DNA of 64,000 nt, from contig VCJN01003309.1 of assembly GCA_006384855.1 (NCBI GenBank), forward strand, positions 210,090 through 274,089, in the 5' to 3' direction. The translations under genes were made by a program, and so were the position numbers. The notes under the pieces are model-generated. The model had not been told where the DNA came from and made no database searches. It saw nothing but the letters and a program-made list of their open reading frames with translations. The stretch comes from Tetraselmis striata. Taxonomy: Eukaryota; Chlorophyta; Chlorodendrophyceae; Chlorodendrales; Chlorodendraceae. Below, piece by piece: positions 34,471 through 45,396 of this stretch; the stretch's first letter is position 1; each line of letters begins with the position of its first letter.

Positions 34471-35420
34471 TCCCCTACCTCTTGGGTTGAGCGGAGGAAA
34501 AGGAGAGCCGCGTCCGAAATCGCCTGGAATACGAGAGAATCGATACCGGTTACAATACGGTTTTATCACGGATTTTTAGGCGTCCGTCCTCCGTCCGTCC
34601 TCGTGTGCTGCGTCTTCGTGAATGAACCGTCATACGTTCGATCTGTGCTCGTTTGATTTCTAGGCACACCTCCGAAGACGGTAAGGTTCTGAATTGATGC
34701 GCGTGTATTCTAGCCCAGGCACGTCATATATTCGTCTGAAACGCCAAAATAACGCGGTACCGCAGCGCGTTTTTATTGCTGAATCAGCAAGCGAGGCTAT
34801 TCAGCGACTATTCCTTACCTATACGGTAGTCCAAGTATGGTGCTGTAAAAAGGGGTCGCCGCGGTGCGGGGGCAGTCCGCCGACCCGGGGCCCGGCGTCC
34901 GTCGACGGACGGGCGACGGTCGAGCGGCGGCGTCCGGCGTCCGGTGCCGGTACAGGCGGCGGGCGTGGCGATTCGCGCCGTGCCCGCCCCGTAGACCTGA
35001 CGACCGGCCCGACCTGCGCGGCCTCGTGCGGGATGCGGGCCGCCTGTAGGCGGCTTGTACTGTATTGCTGATCTTGCAGTGCTGTTTTTTTTTTTTTTTT
35101 TTGGGTAGTACAACTTTTAGCGGTGGGTTGGGTACCGGCCTTTTTGTAATGCACACCAGTAGTCAGCGGCCCGCTTTTACGCGGCTTGCAGATTTAATCT
35201 GTTTTACAAAATAAATTAATACGTCTCTTTTTGAAAAATAAATTACTGACAAATCTATCTAACGCTAAAAGCATTATTACCCGGAAACAACAGTATTATT
35301 ACAGGATCAACACTACTGTACAAGCCGGCTAAAAGCGGCCCGTATCCCGCACGGCCGCACCACGCTCAACCCAAGAGGTAGGGGCACCTCCACAAATCCC
35401 CGGCGCGAAGCGCCGCTTAG
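34471..35420 (+). mobile_element. Helitron2-like non-autonomous element, copy 2
   Basis: Same start, same internal inverted copy (35363-35384) and same 3' hairpin (35401-35415) as copy 1, in the same orientation about 400 bases downstream. It has an extra AAGCCGGCTAAAAGCGGCCC segment near the right end that pairs with the GCGGGATGCGGGCCGC block inside the element. Confidence 0.6.
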
Positions 35421-35539
35421 TATTGAAATGCACGAGAGAAAACTGCAGATGAGAACTAAACCGGTAAATAAGGTTTCTATCGCGTAACTCAACGTAACCT
35501 AATGTAAAGTAACTTTAATATGTCAATACTGGCGGACAA

Positions 35540-37110
35540 GGTACATCCCTTGTCCACACGGTTGAGCGGTCGTCTTGTACGCGAGAGGTCCCAGTACCGA
35601 TTCCTCTCCGACGTATTTTCGGCAATACCGTCCCGGCGGCTTCCACCTGGGTCGGGAGACAAAAGCGGAGCCAATACTTCGCCTTGTGTTGCATGCAATG
35701 CTTGAGCAATTTCCATGCGTGATGATGCAGGGCATGGGCGTACCGACGGTTGGGCTTGGTAGATATATAGGAGCTTGCTCATCATGCTGGCGTCCACCTC
35801 CTCGTGTAGCTCCGCCGCCTTGCGGCGCATGTAGCCATGCACGTACCATGGCGATCCGAGCGGCACGTTGAGGACATGGATGCCGTGGTGACCATCCATG
35901 TCGAGCCACTCGATGTCGGCCGGAGCCTCGCGCTGCGCGGCCTCCATGTCCGCGGTGTACGTGTGCATCTTGTCTAAGCGCGCCTCAAACCCCTCGGAGG
36001 CCTTGATGGACGTGGGCAAGGCGTGAAGGGCCGGCCAAACGTGCTCCGGCGGGCCTACCAAATATCCTCCGCGTTGAAGCGCGCCGGCCCGCCAATGGTC
36101 TCCAGCGTGGTGTCTCACTCCTCCACTACTTCGGGGTGAATCGCGACGCATAAGGATCTCGTGGCGAACGGCGCGCCATGTTGCACGTTGTCCTCCGACC
36201 GAAGAGGGGCGGACCGATCGTCCACGAGCAGAAAAGCATCCGTGGGCAGGGAGTAGGCTAGCAACGCGGGAATAAATGGGTGAAGAGGAGAGCAATAAAT
36301 ATGGCTTTGGATGATGGTGCAGCGCCACGCCTCGTTGCAAGCGTTGCGAAGATCAGTGTGGACGATGACGGCGCGCGGGCCGGGCATCTCGGTGATAAGG
36401 CGGACCCCGCGCGGCTCCGCCTCACTGACTGCCAGAGGCCGAGCGTCCGGGACACCGCCCGCGCCTACTTTATTGACAAGGGCCACAAGCCTTGCATAGC
36501 CTAATAGGCGACTAGCCGATTCAACCAGCCGGGTAGGCGACCTTGGAGGTATACATGTAGGTCACCTCCGGCATAGCGCGAAGTAATTGTCGCATATGCC
36601 GCGACGCCGGGGCATATTCGCCCACGAAGCAACGTAGATACTCGTTGCGCATGCCTGAGGGCCCCACCGCCATGTGCTGCTTGAGCTGTTGGTATACGGC
36701 ACGCGCAGGTCCACCGTCATGGCGGCCTTGTCGATTGGAGTATCATACGCAGCGTCTGGTTTCCGGTGGCTACGGGACGGGGGCTTGTCACGCAGCTGAG
36801 CGAGGATAGCAAGACCGGATATGTCGCCCATTCCCTTGGAAGACATGCGGTCCGCCGCTCAAGAGATCTCTCCGTCCTCTACCGCCAACGCCACAACGGT
36901 GTCCGCGGTGCCCAAGAGCAACGCCGCAAAGAGGTTAGCATCCGCCCGAGGATGGCGGGCATGTCCCGCATAGATCGCCTCGGTGCGGGCGTCATCCCAT
37001 GGCCGCACGAATTCGGCCATGCGCCGCTCTGCGGATGCGTGGAAGCGCCACGCCAAGGTTTGCTACCGCCGCCGCCCGACTCGGCTTGGGGTTTGCTCCG
37101 AAACCAGTGA
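35540..37110 (-). pseudogene. Reverse transcriptase pseudogene of a second retroelement family
   Basis: Minus-strand blocks in shifting frames follow an RT order: VGPSGMRNEYLRCF near 36680-36640, RPLAVSEAEPRGVRL near 36430, VHTDLRNACNEAWR near 36350 (first catalytic Asp region), DNVQHGAPFATRSLCVAIHP near 36150, LVGPPEHVWPALHALPTSI near 36040 and VLNVPLGSPWYVHGYMRRKAAELHEEV near 35850. The normal QGDP motif reads QHGAP and the YxDD box is not intact. The GPSGxR..L and NVPLGS..YV signatures differ from the LINE family above, so this is another family. Stops at several points show it is dead. Confidence 0.6.
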
Positions 37111-38560
37111 AAGCAATTCAAAAGATCCGATCATGTCATATACACGCGGGCAACCGCATATATAGCCATACAGCGGTACACGGGCAGCCGAGTACTGGTA
37201 TACCGCGCTATACTCGTATCGACACCGGGCAGCCGAGTATCGGTACGAGTATAGCTAACACCCTTCGCAAGAGCCGCGGCAGCAAATGCTTCCACTTCAA
37301 CGCCCTATCCAACGCCACGGGGTCGTGTGATACATGTTCAAGGTAACGTGCATGACTGCCGGCACCTAATTCGCCCACAGAAATTTCGAGGACAAATTTG
37401 GGGGACCCGCAATATAGTTTCCCGTCAGGATCGTTGCGCCGAATCCTGCTGATCTGAAAGGCCGGCAATAAGGAAGGGCATCTCCGTGTGACGAGGGCTG
37501 CCGGATTAATCCGCGTGGTTGAATAATATCATCATCACTGCGGGTGAACGTGCGTGGAGGTCAATTTTGACTGCGAGAGGGGGGGGGGGGGGGCGAGCGG
37601 CAGCACTTCCAAATATGGTGACCCCCAAAGCTACGAGTTTTCACAATAACTGCACCGCCCCCCACCCCCTTTTCAAACGCGCCGTATACCCGTGTACCGG
37701 TGCAAAGGCGGAGGATGCTGCCCCAAGAATTTCATGAGCCGATGTCGTGCCACCTACGGGCACCGTGCGACTGGGAGCACCCCCCCCCCCCCTCTCCTCC
37801 TTCCCCCCCGGGTCGCCCTCTATGGCCGGTAGGACCGCGAGCCGGCGCGGATTGTGAGCATCATCTTTATAAACACGTATGGGTTGATAGTGAAGGGATA
37901 CAACCGTATTATGACTCGGATATTATCATATTAGCGCTGGCGCAAGTATCCCCGGTGGCTAGCTTCACTCCCCAGCCAAATCAGCCATGCGACCAATAAA
38001 TCACACCCCCTCGTGGCTCGGGACATGCGCGAGTGGACTCAGCCTAGGGTGGGCGCAAGGGAATGGGCGAGAGAGGCGAGCGTGTTTGTCCGGACCGCCA
38101 GCGCAGCAAGCGCCATCATCCCCGCTTTGCTATTGCGGGACGAACACGCAGTAGTCGCGAGGTCGCGATTTTGTACTGCGCTGCCTACATAATATAGGTA
38201 TCGGAATGACGGTATCCGTATAGTTTAAGTCGAACGTGAAAATGTTGTGTTCGCTTCACACTCCTCATATCCCGCGTGGAGTTGGAAACCCAACAACCCT
38301 CCGAGGGCATATTGATCGCCACACCTACCCCCCAAACATGTCCGCATGCTCGCCCCATAGAGACAAGTAAAGGGCGGAAGAATCGAGGTGACCGGATAAG
38401 TGGACGGTCCGGGGTTGAACTGCGATTTCCCGGTCTCATTTTCGTGGTGCACAGTGAGTTGTACTGGGCGAGACCGTGATGCAAATCCTCCTCATTGTTC
38501 CTTGATAATCGCCGCCACACTTTGGTTGCATGAGTTCACTGGTCGTTCTGGCCATCATAC
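37111..38560. other. No recognisable gene
   Basis: Contains a direct repeat of CGGGCAGCCGAGTA (about 37183 and 37227), a G-run near 37580 and a C-run near 37785. Short frames only. Confidence 0.3.
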
Positions 38561-38582
38561 TACCCGGGAACTTAGCTGACCG

Positions 38583-39133
38583 GGGCGCTTAATGGTAGAG
38601 CGAGTGACTAAGAATATATGTCAGTCGGTGGCTCGATATCGGCCGGGCCGTGAATGCATACAGTCGTCACTGCATGTCCGTACATGTACTGTCTTATCCC
38701 GTAATAAAGACGAAGTGATTCGATACCAGCGTACGTCGCGACTTGAATGTGGTCTTTAAAAAAGGGCTGAAGCATGGATAGGTTGGCTGGTCCCATCTCG
38801 CCTATAGGCCGTATGTCTGGATTACGAGTATTTTGATCCCGTGGCACTACCGGCAATCCTTTACAAGCCACGTTGTCTGTCCGCACGGTAGAGCGGTGGT
38901 CTCCGACTCAAGACGAGGTCCCCGGATCGATCCCCGGCACTAAAAAATCAGGGTGATATATATCGACCGGGCCCGTGCGTGTCCCGGGTTTACCCGGTTG
39001 ATGCATTAGCCCGTCGTCGGGGTTCGAATCAGGCGACGGTCTAATGGCTATGCCAAATCTACGACTACATTTGGGGCACCATGTCAAGTGCTGGGGCGGT
39101 TTCTGCCGATGACCCGGGGCGAACTTTACTTTT
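38583..39133 (+). repeat. SINE-like region with tRNA-type promoter boxes and R2 tail
   Basis: Three tRNA-like segments are visible. At 38586-38640, TTAATGGTAGAGCG is followed by GGCTCGATATC. At 38884-38940, GGTAGAGCGGTGG is followed by GGATCGATCCC. At about 39019, GGGTTCGAATC appears. These resemble A and B boxes of RNA polymerase III promoters, but the stems do not fold as functional tRNAs. The region ends with the R2 unit (39087-39133). A tRNA-derived SINE, or several nested ones, fits best. Confidence 0.4.
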
Positions 39134-40700
39134 AGTCGCTGTCGCGCGCGTGGGTGTATTCGTCGATAATAAAAACTTCCAAATAACTATCCACGGCACC
39201 TTTTGATTTCATCGTGGTTTTCGCACAGGGAATCCTTTATATTTGTAGTGACACACTGACACGAGCTAGCTGCAAAAGGCGATTAGGAAATCACCCAAAA
39301 AGAAAATATAGGAAACGTCCTACAACAATTGCGAGGTGGAAACAACACAAGAAGAGGGTGCGGAATGACCACGGGCAAACGCATCAGACTTGGCCGTCTG
39401 CACTCCTGCAGAGAGAATGCTGCCCAGGGTACCATGCACGCACGCAAAGACTCGCTGCAACAACCCCAAACCCTGAACCGAGCGAAAGGTGATGGCGGAA
39501 CTCATCGGGTTGGTTGGCGACAAAGTTCCGAAGAGCCTGGACGGACTTGCCACGTAGGAAGCATGAAGTCGGGGCGGAAGGACCGCCAGGGAAGTTGCGC
39601 ACAGCAAGCAACACCGTGAAGATGTAGACCACCGTCAAAGCGGTTTTTCCGAGGCGACCTAATATTTATCCTTTATATTTAAATTCTTGTATTTTCGCAT
39701 CCACGCGCGCGCGGCGGCCCTCCCGCGTGTGCTGACCCAATAACACGGTTTTGTCGCTGCTGAATACCACCCCACGACTACCCGGTACCCCGGGCATGGC
39801 GTACCTGCAGTTGGCGACTACCTGTACTATCCTATCAACATATATTTCAAGGTGTCAACGTGTATAAGAGGGTTTATGTATATCCCACTGGCATTCCGTC
39901 GTCTTAAAAGGCCACATTATTAATAAATACGCCAATAGGGACGAGAGATGAGGTGATCAACAGGTGGTGATGAGGTGGTCGAGCGCGGGCACGGTGTCGT
40001 GGCACTTGCGAGCCGAGACGGCCCTCTCACCGGCAGCAGCAGGCGCATTCCACTTCAGTAGCACTTCCAGCAGCAGCAGACTAGGACGCCCAAGCAGCCA
40101 CCAACCCCAAGCTCGCCACACTCTGACCTTCTCGCCCGTTTCCGTGGTACGCTCACCCGCCCGCGCGGTGCCGGTGCTCGCCAGGCTGGCGGCGCCGTGC
40201 TCTCGGCTCCCGTCCGCCCAACGGTGTGGCTGCGTGCTACCCGCTATGGGGTGGGGCCTTCGCGGGACAGCCCTGCGCACTGGGACGTCGGGCAGGTTCT
40301 TGACTGGTGCGGCGGGTCGAGGCAAGCAAGCGGCGTGTGGCGCCCCGGGGGCACTTGGGATCGCTAGGGTCCAGTGAGCCGGCAACGCTTGCGGAGGCGA
40401 GGGGGGGGGGGGGGGGGGGGGGAGGGGGCGCCAAAAAAAAAGGTAACCAGACGCTGCCGCGGTGAGCTACCTGTAGTGATTGATGGGAGCGGTGATAGTT
40501 GGGAGCGGTGTTGCGGTGGTGGTACTGTTTGTCGCGCTTTACCGTGCAGCTGCGAGAGTGGCAGTGTAGTGGGGGCGTAGCAGCTACGAGAGGATGTGCT
40601 CTGTGGCAGGGTGGAAGCGGCTGGCGGTGTTTCATCGCAGTAGCGTAGCTGATGATGTGCAGCGCAGCAGTGTTACAGTGATACTTCGCGGTTGCGGTTG
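39134..40700. other. No supported gene
   Basis: An open minus-strand frame at 39957-40385 is long only because the DNA is GC-rich; it shows no motif. A G-run lies at about 40399-40424. Confidence 0.3.
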
Positions 40701-40734
40701 CGGTAGTGCGGGTGCCAACACTGCAATAAAGCCA

Positions 40735-40880
40735 CTGCAAATAAGAGCCTGCCTTGCCTGCCAGAGGCCAGATGTAGGCGAAACTATTGCGGAGCCGTAG
40801 CGAGTGTTCGTATAGCTTGCATGCAAGTCCATTCTGAGGCGTATAATGAGGGTTTCACAGGTGCGTCGGCACCCGTTGTG
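40735..40880 (+). repeat. Dispersed repeat R3, best-preserved copy
   Basis: Contains GCCACTGCAAATAAGAG, GCCAGATGTAGGCGAAAC, GCTTGCATGCAAGTCC and GGTGCGTCGGCACCCGTT in order. It lies about 750 bases upstream of the S26-like gene. Confidence 0.65.
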
Positions 40881-41635
40881 GTAGTTGACAGTCTTGTTGC
40901 GGTGGTAGCAGTGTCGCGGGGATTGTTGGGGCGGTGTTCATAGCATGCTCCCAGGCTGCAAGTGGCGATCGAGGCTCGGCAGATGGGCAGGGGTACCGTA
41001 GCTTGGGATGTGCCGTAGGGCCCGGTGCGCATTGGCGACTGAACGTAGCAGCTGCGGTATCTAGGGCGAGGGCAGTGTAGCAGGTAAGCGGGGCCTGCGC
41101 TGGTACCGGCGGTTGTGGCGGTAGCCGGAGGTGGCAGTGCGTAAGGGCTTTTCACATTGCAGCGGTGGTAGCTGGTGTCATGCTGAGAGGGGTGGGGGGG
41201 GGGGATCGTTGGAGCGGCATTGTGGCGGTGCCGCGGTGATAGCCAGAGCTGTGCCTGGCGCGGTGCCGGCGCATCTATAAGAACCCGGACATCAAGCCTC
41301 AAATTGCGCCACCTCTGGGACCACTCACTATAGCTCCGTATCGAGATGCCCTCTGACAGGCGCACGGCCGGTTTTCCTTCGCAGTGTTCGTGTTGCCGCG
41401 CCGCTGTTAAAGCTGTGAGAGCAGTGAGAGCTGCGAGCCTGCGTAGGGGCAGCATGGCGGCACACCTGGGGCTGTGCAGCGATAGCGTGGGCCCTTTTAT
41501 GGCCACATGGGTGCGCCTGTTCCCTCGCTCAGTGCTGGCGCTCGCCACCCCCTGCTTTCGCCCCTGCTGCAGCAGGTGCATCACCCCATCGCCAGGCGGC
41601 GAAAGGTGTAGGGGGCGGAGGCCAACCCGGCCATC

Positions 41636-42708
41636 ATGGCGCGCGCCTGGACCGCGCGCTACCTGCTGCAGAAGGCGGAGCTCAGCTTGCGGGAGGTGCT
41701 GGATAGCGGCAGCGGGCTGGGCGGCCGCAGCCTGCGCGACCTGGGGGCCGCGTTCCTGGGCGCCTTCAACGCGCCGCTCACCATGGAGCTCTACATGGGC
41801 GGCGGCGCGATGGCCCCCACGCTCGGCGGCGCCGCGGCGGCCGCGGCCGCCGCTTCGGGGCAGCCCGTCTACGGCGCGCCCGCGCTGGACAAGCTGGTGG
41901 TGCGCCAGATAAAGAGCCCGTCCGCCTCCACCGTCTTTGCGGGCGACGTCATCGCCTTCAACAGCCCGCTACCGGTAAGCCCCCCCCCCCCCCCCCCCCC
42001 CCCCCCGGCCCGGGGCTGGAGAGGAGAGGGGTGTTGGTACGGGCCGTTCTCATGGATTGGAGCGGCAGCGCTGCAAGGCTCACGCCTGGGTATCTGGCTG
42101 TGGCATTGTAAGGCCGCCGCCGCGCCTACGGTTTCCGGCGCGGTAATTCGGCCACTGCAAATTTGAGCCAGCCCTGACTGCCAGAAGTCAAATGTAAACA
42201 GAAATATAGCGGATGTTGTTGCGGGTTGCGTGCAAGCCCGATTTGGGACTTGAATGTGCAAGGGTGTTGGATGAGGAGGAGGAGCTGTGGCGGGTATTGT
42301 CATGTTGCGGCCCTGCTGTCCCGCGCTCCGGCGGTCGTGCGTTTTATGCTGAGGCGCGTGGCTGTTGGCTGCGCCCAGGCGCCCGGTGGCAAGGGCAGCG
42401 GCGTGCTCGTGCGGCGCGTGGCGGCGACGGAGGGCGTGGACATGGTGTCGGACGTGGAGGGCGATGAGGGCTTTGCGCTGCCCGCGGGCACCTGCTGGGT
42501 GCTGGCGGACAACGAGGCGCTGCCGCTGGAGGAGGCGCCCGACAGCCGCGCCTTTGGGCCGCTGCCGCTGGACGCGGTCCTCGGGCGCGTGGTGTACTAC
42601 GCGCGCTCGCCCAGCGAGCATGGCCTCGTGCAGAACAGCGAGGCCGCGCGCTGGATGGACGAGCCGGTGCTGGAGTGCGAGGTGGACCCCGAGGCGCTAG
42701 CAGGCTAA
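41636..42708 (+). CDS. S26 (signal-peptidase/IMP-like) family protein lacking the Ser/Lys dyad
   Basis: Two exons, 41636-41974 and 42379-42708, join in phase 0 to 222 residues. The fold markers of S26 peptidases are present: GGGAMAPTLG (residues 55-64), VFAGDVIAFNSP, VLVRRVAATEG, LPAGTCWVLADN and PDSRAFGPLPLDAVLGRVVYY. In active enzymes the first motif is SMxPT with the nucleophile Ser, and the Lys base lies in the VKRV segment; here they are Ala58 and Arg125. Land plants have a related conserved S24/S26-like family with the same kind of change, so this is likely an orthologue and not a decayed gene. It may act in mitochondria or plastids as a non-catalytic partner; that is inference. The single intron starts GTAAGC then a C22 run and contains repeat R3. 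A TGTAA lies at 42782-42786. Confidence 0.88.
42150..42265 (+). repeat. Dispersed repeat R3, copy in the S26-like gene intron
   Basis: GGCCACTGCAAATTTGAG, CTGCCAGAAGTCAAATGTA and GTGCAAGCCCGATTTG keep the R3 order; the right part has decayed. Confidence 0.55.
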
Positions 42709-42781
42709 GCACTGGATGGCCAGCGGCGACATATAGTAGATAACACCCCCGCTTCCGACATCATAGTAGTAACTCACCGCG

Positions 42782-42786
42782 TGTAA
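42782..42786 (+). promoter_or_regulatory. Candidate TGTAA polyadenylation signal of the S26-like gene
   Basis: TGTAA 74 bases after the stop codon. The tandem partial duplicate also carries one at 43166-43170. Confidence 0.45.
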
Positions 42787-43019
42787 AGCATCCCCTTCCC
42801 TTCCAGACTCGCCGCTGCCCGCACGACGCAGCGTTGGCGAGCCCCTCACATACTGGTTCATTTATGAATTGGGTTTGTCGTTATTTGGGGGATTGTTACG
42901 CATCATCCAGGCGGAGATTCCTCACTTTAGTCGTGGTACGTCTTCTCCCGTAGGGATGGGCGGGGGGGGGGGGGGGGGGGAGGGTTAAACACTATGGCAC
43001 ATCTGTTTGTCGTGATGCG

Positions 43020-43500
43020 CATCGGTAATACGGCGGCGCGCTGGATGGACGCATCGGTGCTGGAGTGTGAGGTGGACCCTGAGGCGCTGGCGGGCCGAGT
43101 ACTCTCCCGCGGCGACATAATGGACAACACCCCTGTTTCCTACAGCTAGGTAATAAATCGCCGCATGTAAGCCATCCCCCCCTTTTAGCCCAGACTCGTC
43201 GCGGCGCATCGCTTCTCGCATCATCATCACGTAGCGTCGATGAGCCCGTCATGTACCGTTCCATTTATTAATTGGGTTTGTCGTTGTTCGGGGGGTTGTT
43301 ACGCACCATCGAGTCAGAGATCCCTCACTATGTTCATAATGTGCTACGTCTTCGCCCGTGGGGAGGAGGAGGAGGGGGGGCGGGGGTGTAAACAAAATGG
43401 CACATATGCTCATTGCGGTGCAGAACCGTACGGAGGCGGGCTACGTCGACTGTTGCTGGAGTGCGAGGCGGACCCCGAGGCGCTGGCGGACTGAGCACAA
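43020..43500 (+). repeat. Two tandem partial duplicates of the S26-like gene 3' end
   Basis: 43030-43100 repeats the last 20 codons of the S26-like gene (GCGCTGGATGGACG..GTGCTGGAGTG.., then the EVDPEALAG region), and 43140-43360 repeats its 3' flank including TGTAA and the CATTTAT..AATTGGGTTTGTCGTT block. A shorter third copy of the coding end lies at 43452-43494. The copies have diverged and code for nothing complete. Confidence 0.8.
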
Positions 43501-43875
43501 CAGCGACATAGTTGGTCTCCGCCTTCAGGGGGAGCATGGCATATACATTGACATTCTAGAAGGATACCCGGATAATGTTTATTCCTGATGACGAGTTTTT
43601 GCTTGTGAACATATATATGCATGTTCCGTGCTTTTAATCATTTAGCAGGGACATTATTGAGCATATATTATGTATGGCCACGAATTGGCAAGGCTGGCGT
43701 TTTGTCTTCTGTTTTGACTCTCCATGGTATCGTTTTTGGCAGTGAGCGTGCCGCTTGAGATCGAAATGGTGCGTCGTCCAGTGCCGACAACAGCAGTAAT
43801 ACATGTGTAGCAATGGGTGGTGACAACTGGCAGTAACAATTGTGTTATCCTCATCACTGAAGCCACTCGTATTCT
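43501..43875. other. No recognisable gene
   Basis: AT-richer flank of the composite element; nothing identified. Confidence 0.3.
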
Positions 43876-45222
43876 ACACCCCTCCACATAAGTCCGGGTT
43901 TTGCATTTTCGATCGCAAAGCGCATGCATGGGCGAGGATCACGCCGGCTGCATGTGCATACATGCTAACTACAGTGGGAATAGTTCGGGCGAACGCCTAT
44001 TGTGCGCTTTATACCCACCCGCGCGACAACACGACCATTTGTGGGCGCCCTTTCAAAAACGCGAAATCATTGCATGGTGCGTTGGCGCCAGAAAGTTGTG
44101 GGTTGCGCCAACCGTCCAAACCTATGGAAATAGCGGCACTCGTCGCACCAAACTCGGTGGATACGGCCCTTGGCATAAGTTGCACACACCGTGCGTGTAG
44201 GCCACTGAAAGCATGTCGCTATAGGCACGACGTGACACCCCAACGTCAAGTTGGCCACTGTGGGGAGCAGTTTTGGGGTGAAAATGCTGCTGTTTCTGTG
44301 GCGAACGCACGTAGGAGAGGCGCTCGATGCCCCCCTTGGCGTAGGGCAATGCTCTACCATGGGGGCGCGTGGTGGAATGCCAGTTGCACCCTTTCGTGGG
44401 CGGGGTGGCGCGGTAGGGGCGTGGATTTTGATTAATATGAAATTCCTTGAAAACTGCTGTGGAAAATGGCATTTTGGCTGGTAGATGTGTGTATCGCTAG
44501 GAGGTGGCGCATGCCAAGTGTTGGTGGTCCGTGGTCATCCACATACATAACGCTCTCACGCAACTGAGTATGGGGCTTAGACACGCACTTGGCGCAAAGC
44601 CACGCGCCCGATATGGGTGGGCACATGAGGCAGTGAGGGGCAACTTGGATGATCATCTTTGGGGATTTTTTCCGGAGACCCAAAAAATCGATTTTGTGGT
44701 TATGGAAGAGTGCTCCCGACGCAGAATTGAACGAGGAATCGCGTGATATTTTTAAAAAGTTTTTCTGAGCAAACCCTGAGAAGTTATAGCGTTTTGAAGC
44801 CAAGGGGGTGTTGCTGCGCGTGGCCGACACTGATGCCATGCCAGTATCGCAACGCGACATGCACTGGCCGCCGCCCACACGGCTGCACCCCAACCAAATG
44901 CACCCGAGCCCCTCGCCAATGTGTTTCCTCACGCGTTCATGGCCATCCCGCCGTTTGGTTGTCTATTCACGCGCGTCGGCGTGTGCGTGATACCGACCCC
45001 GGTTTTGGTGCAGTTGCAGGCGACGCCCATCCACGCACCAGGTGCAGCGTGATTCCCTAGTCAAAGGTCATTAAGTTTCGGTTTGAGCCACGCGTCATGC
45101 AGGTTTTATAAAGCCCTCTGAGATTCCAGGGTTTCATCTCATATACCCTACGTTCAGGTACCCTAGACTTGTGAAGTCTTGAGACTGCCGAAAAGGGACC
45201 CCAAACTTATGTGGAGGGGTGT
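43876..45222 (+). mobile_element. 1,347-bp terminal-inverted-repeat element, copy 1
   Basis: Bounded by ACACCCCTCCACATAAGT and its reverse complement (45205-45222). It is the same length as the copy at 45397 and I see only one clear base difference (G/A near 44281). Frames of 100-197 residues occur on both strands but none has transposase motifs, so the element is probably non-autonomous. A flanking TA is present on the left; the right flank reads TG. It belongs to the R1 family, diverged copies of which lie at 5558, 18972 and 21625. Confidence 0.8.
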
Positions 45223-45396
45223 GTTGGCCATGTGTCATTCGGCCATATACGGCCGACGCGGCATGTTTGAATCACCCCAATGCTCCTACTGGCTGCATAT
45301 GCCCATGATGCATCCACATGCGAGCCACGGGCTCGAAAGGGCTCACTGTCCCAAGACGCCTTATTGCGACCTCGTCGAGCGCGCTTGGTGCGGCGC
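45223..45396. other. 174-bp spacer between the two TIR elements
   Basis: Flanked by inverted copies of the element terminus, extended by two bases on each side (GGGGTGTG..CACACCCC). It matches nothing else that I could find in the window. Confidence 0.5.

Noticed and set aside
33161-35420. MITE with ordinary terminal inverted repeats
   Set aside because: The right inverted copy is internal and both copies share a further 36 bases ending in a hairpin; no target duplication is visible.
38583-38945. Functional tRNA genes
   Set aside because: A and B box-like words are present but anticodon and T stems do not pair properly and loops are the wrong size.
39957-40385. 142-residue minus-strand frame and overlapping plus-strand frame
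   Set aside because: Both strands are open because of base composition; no domain or splice context.
40784-41584. 266-residue minus-strand open frame
   Set aside because: Low-complexity Thr/Pro/Arg composition in GC-rich DNA, overlaps repeat R3, no motif.
43842-44435. 197-residue open frame in the 1.35-kb element, and its duplicate at 45318-45956
   Set aside because: No transposase or other motif, competing open frames on the opposite strand, and the start lies outside the element. Probably open by chance.
45223-45396. Spacer frame reading KTPYCDLVERAW, resembling the mariner SPDLNPIE..W box
   Set aside because: Too short, no neighbouring catalytic blocks and only weak similarity.
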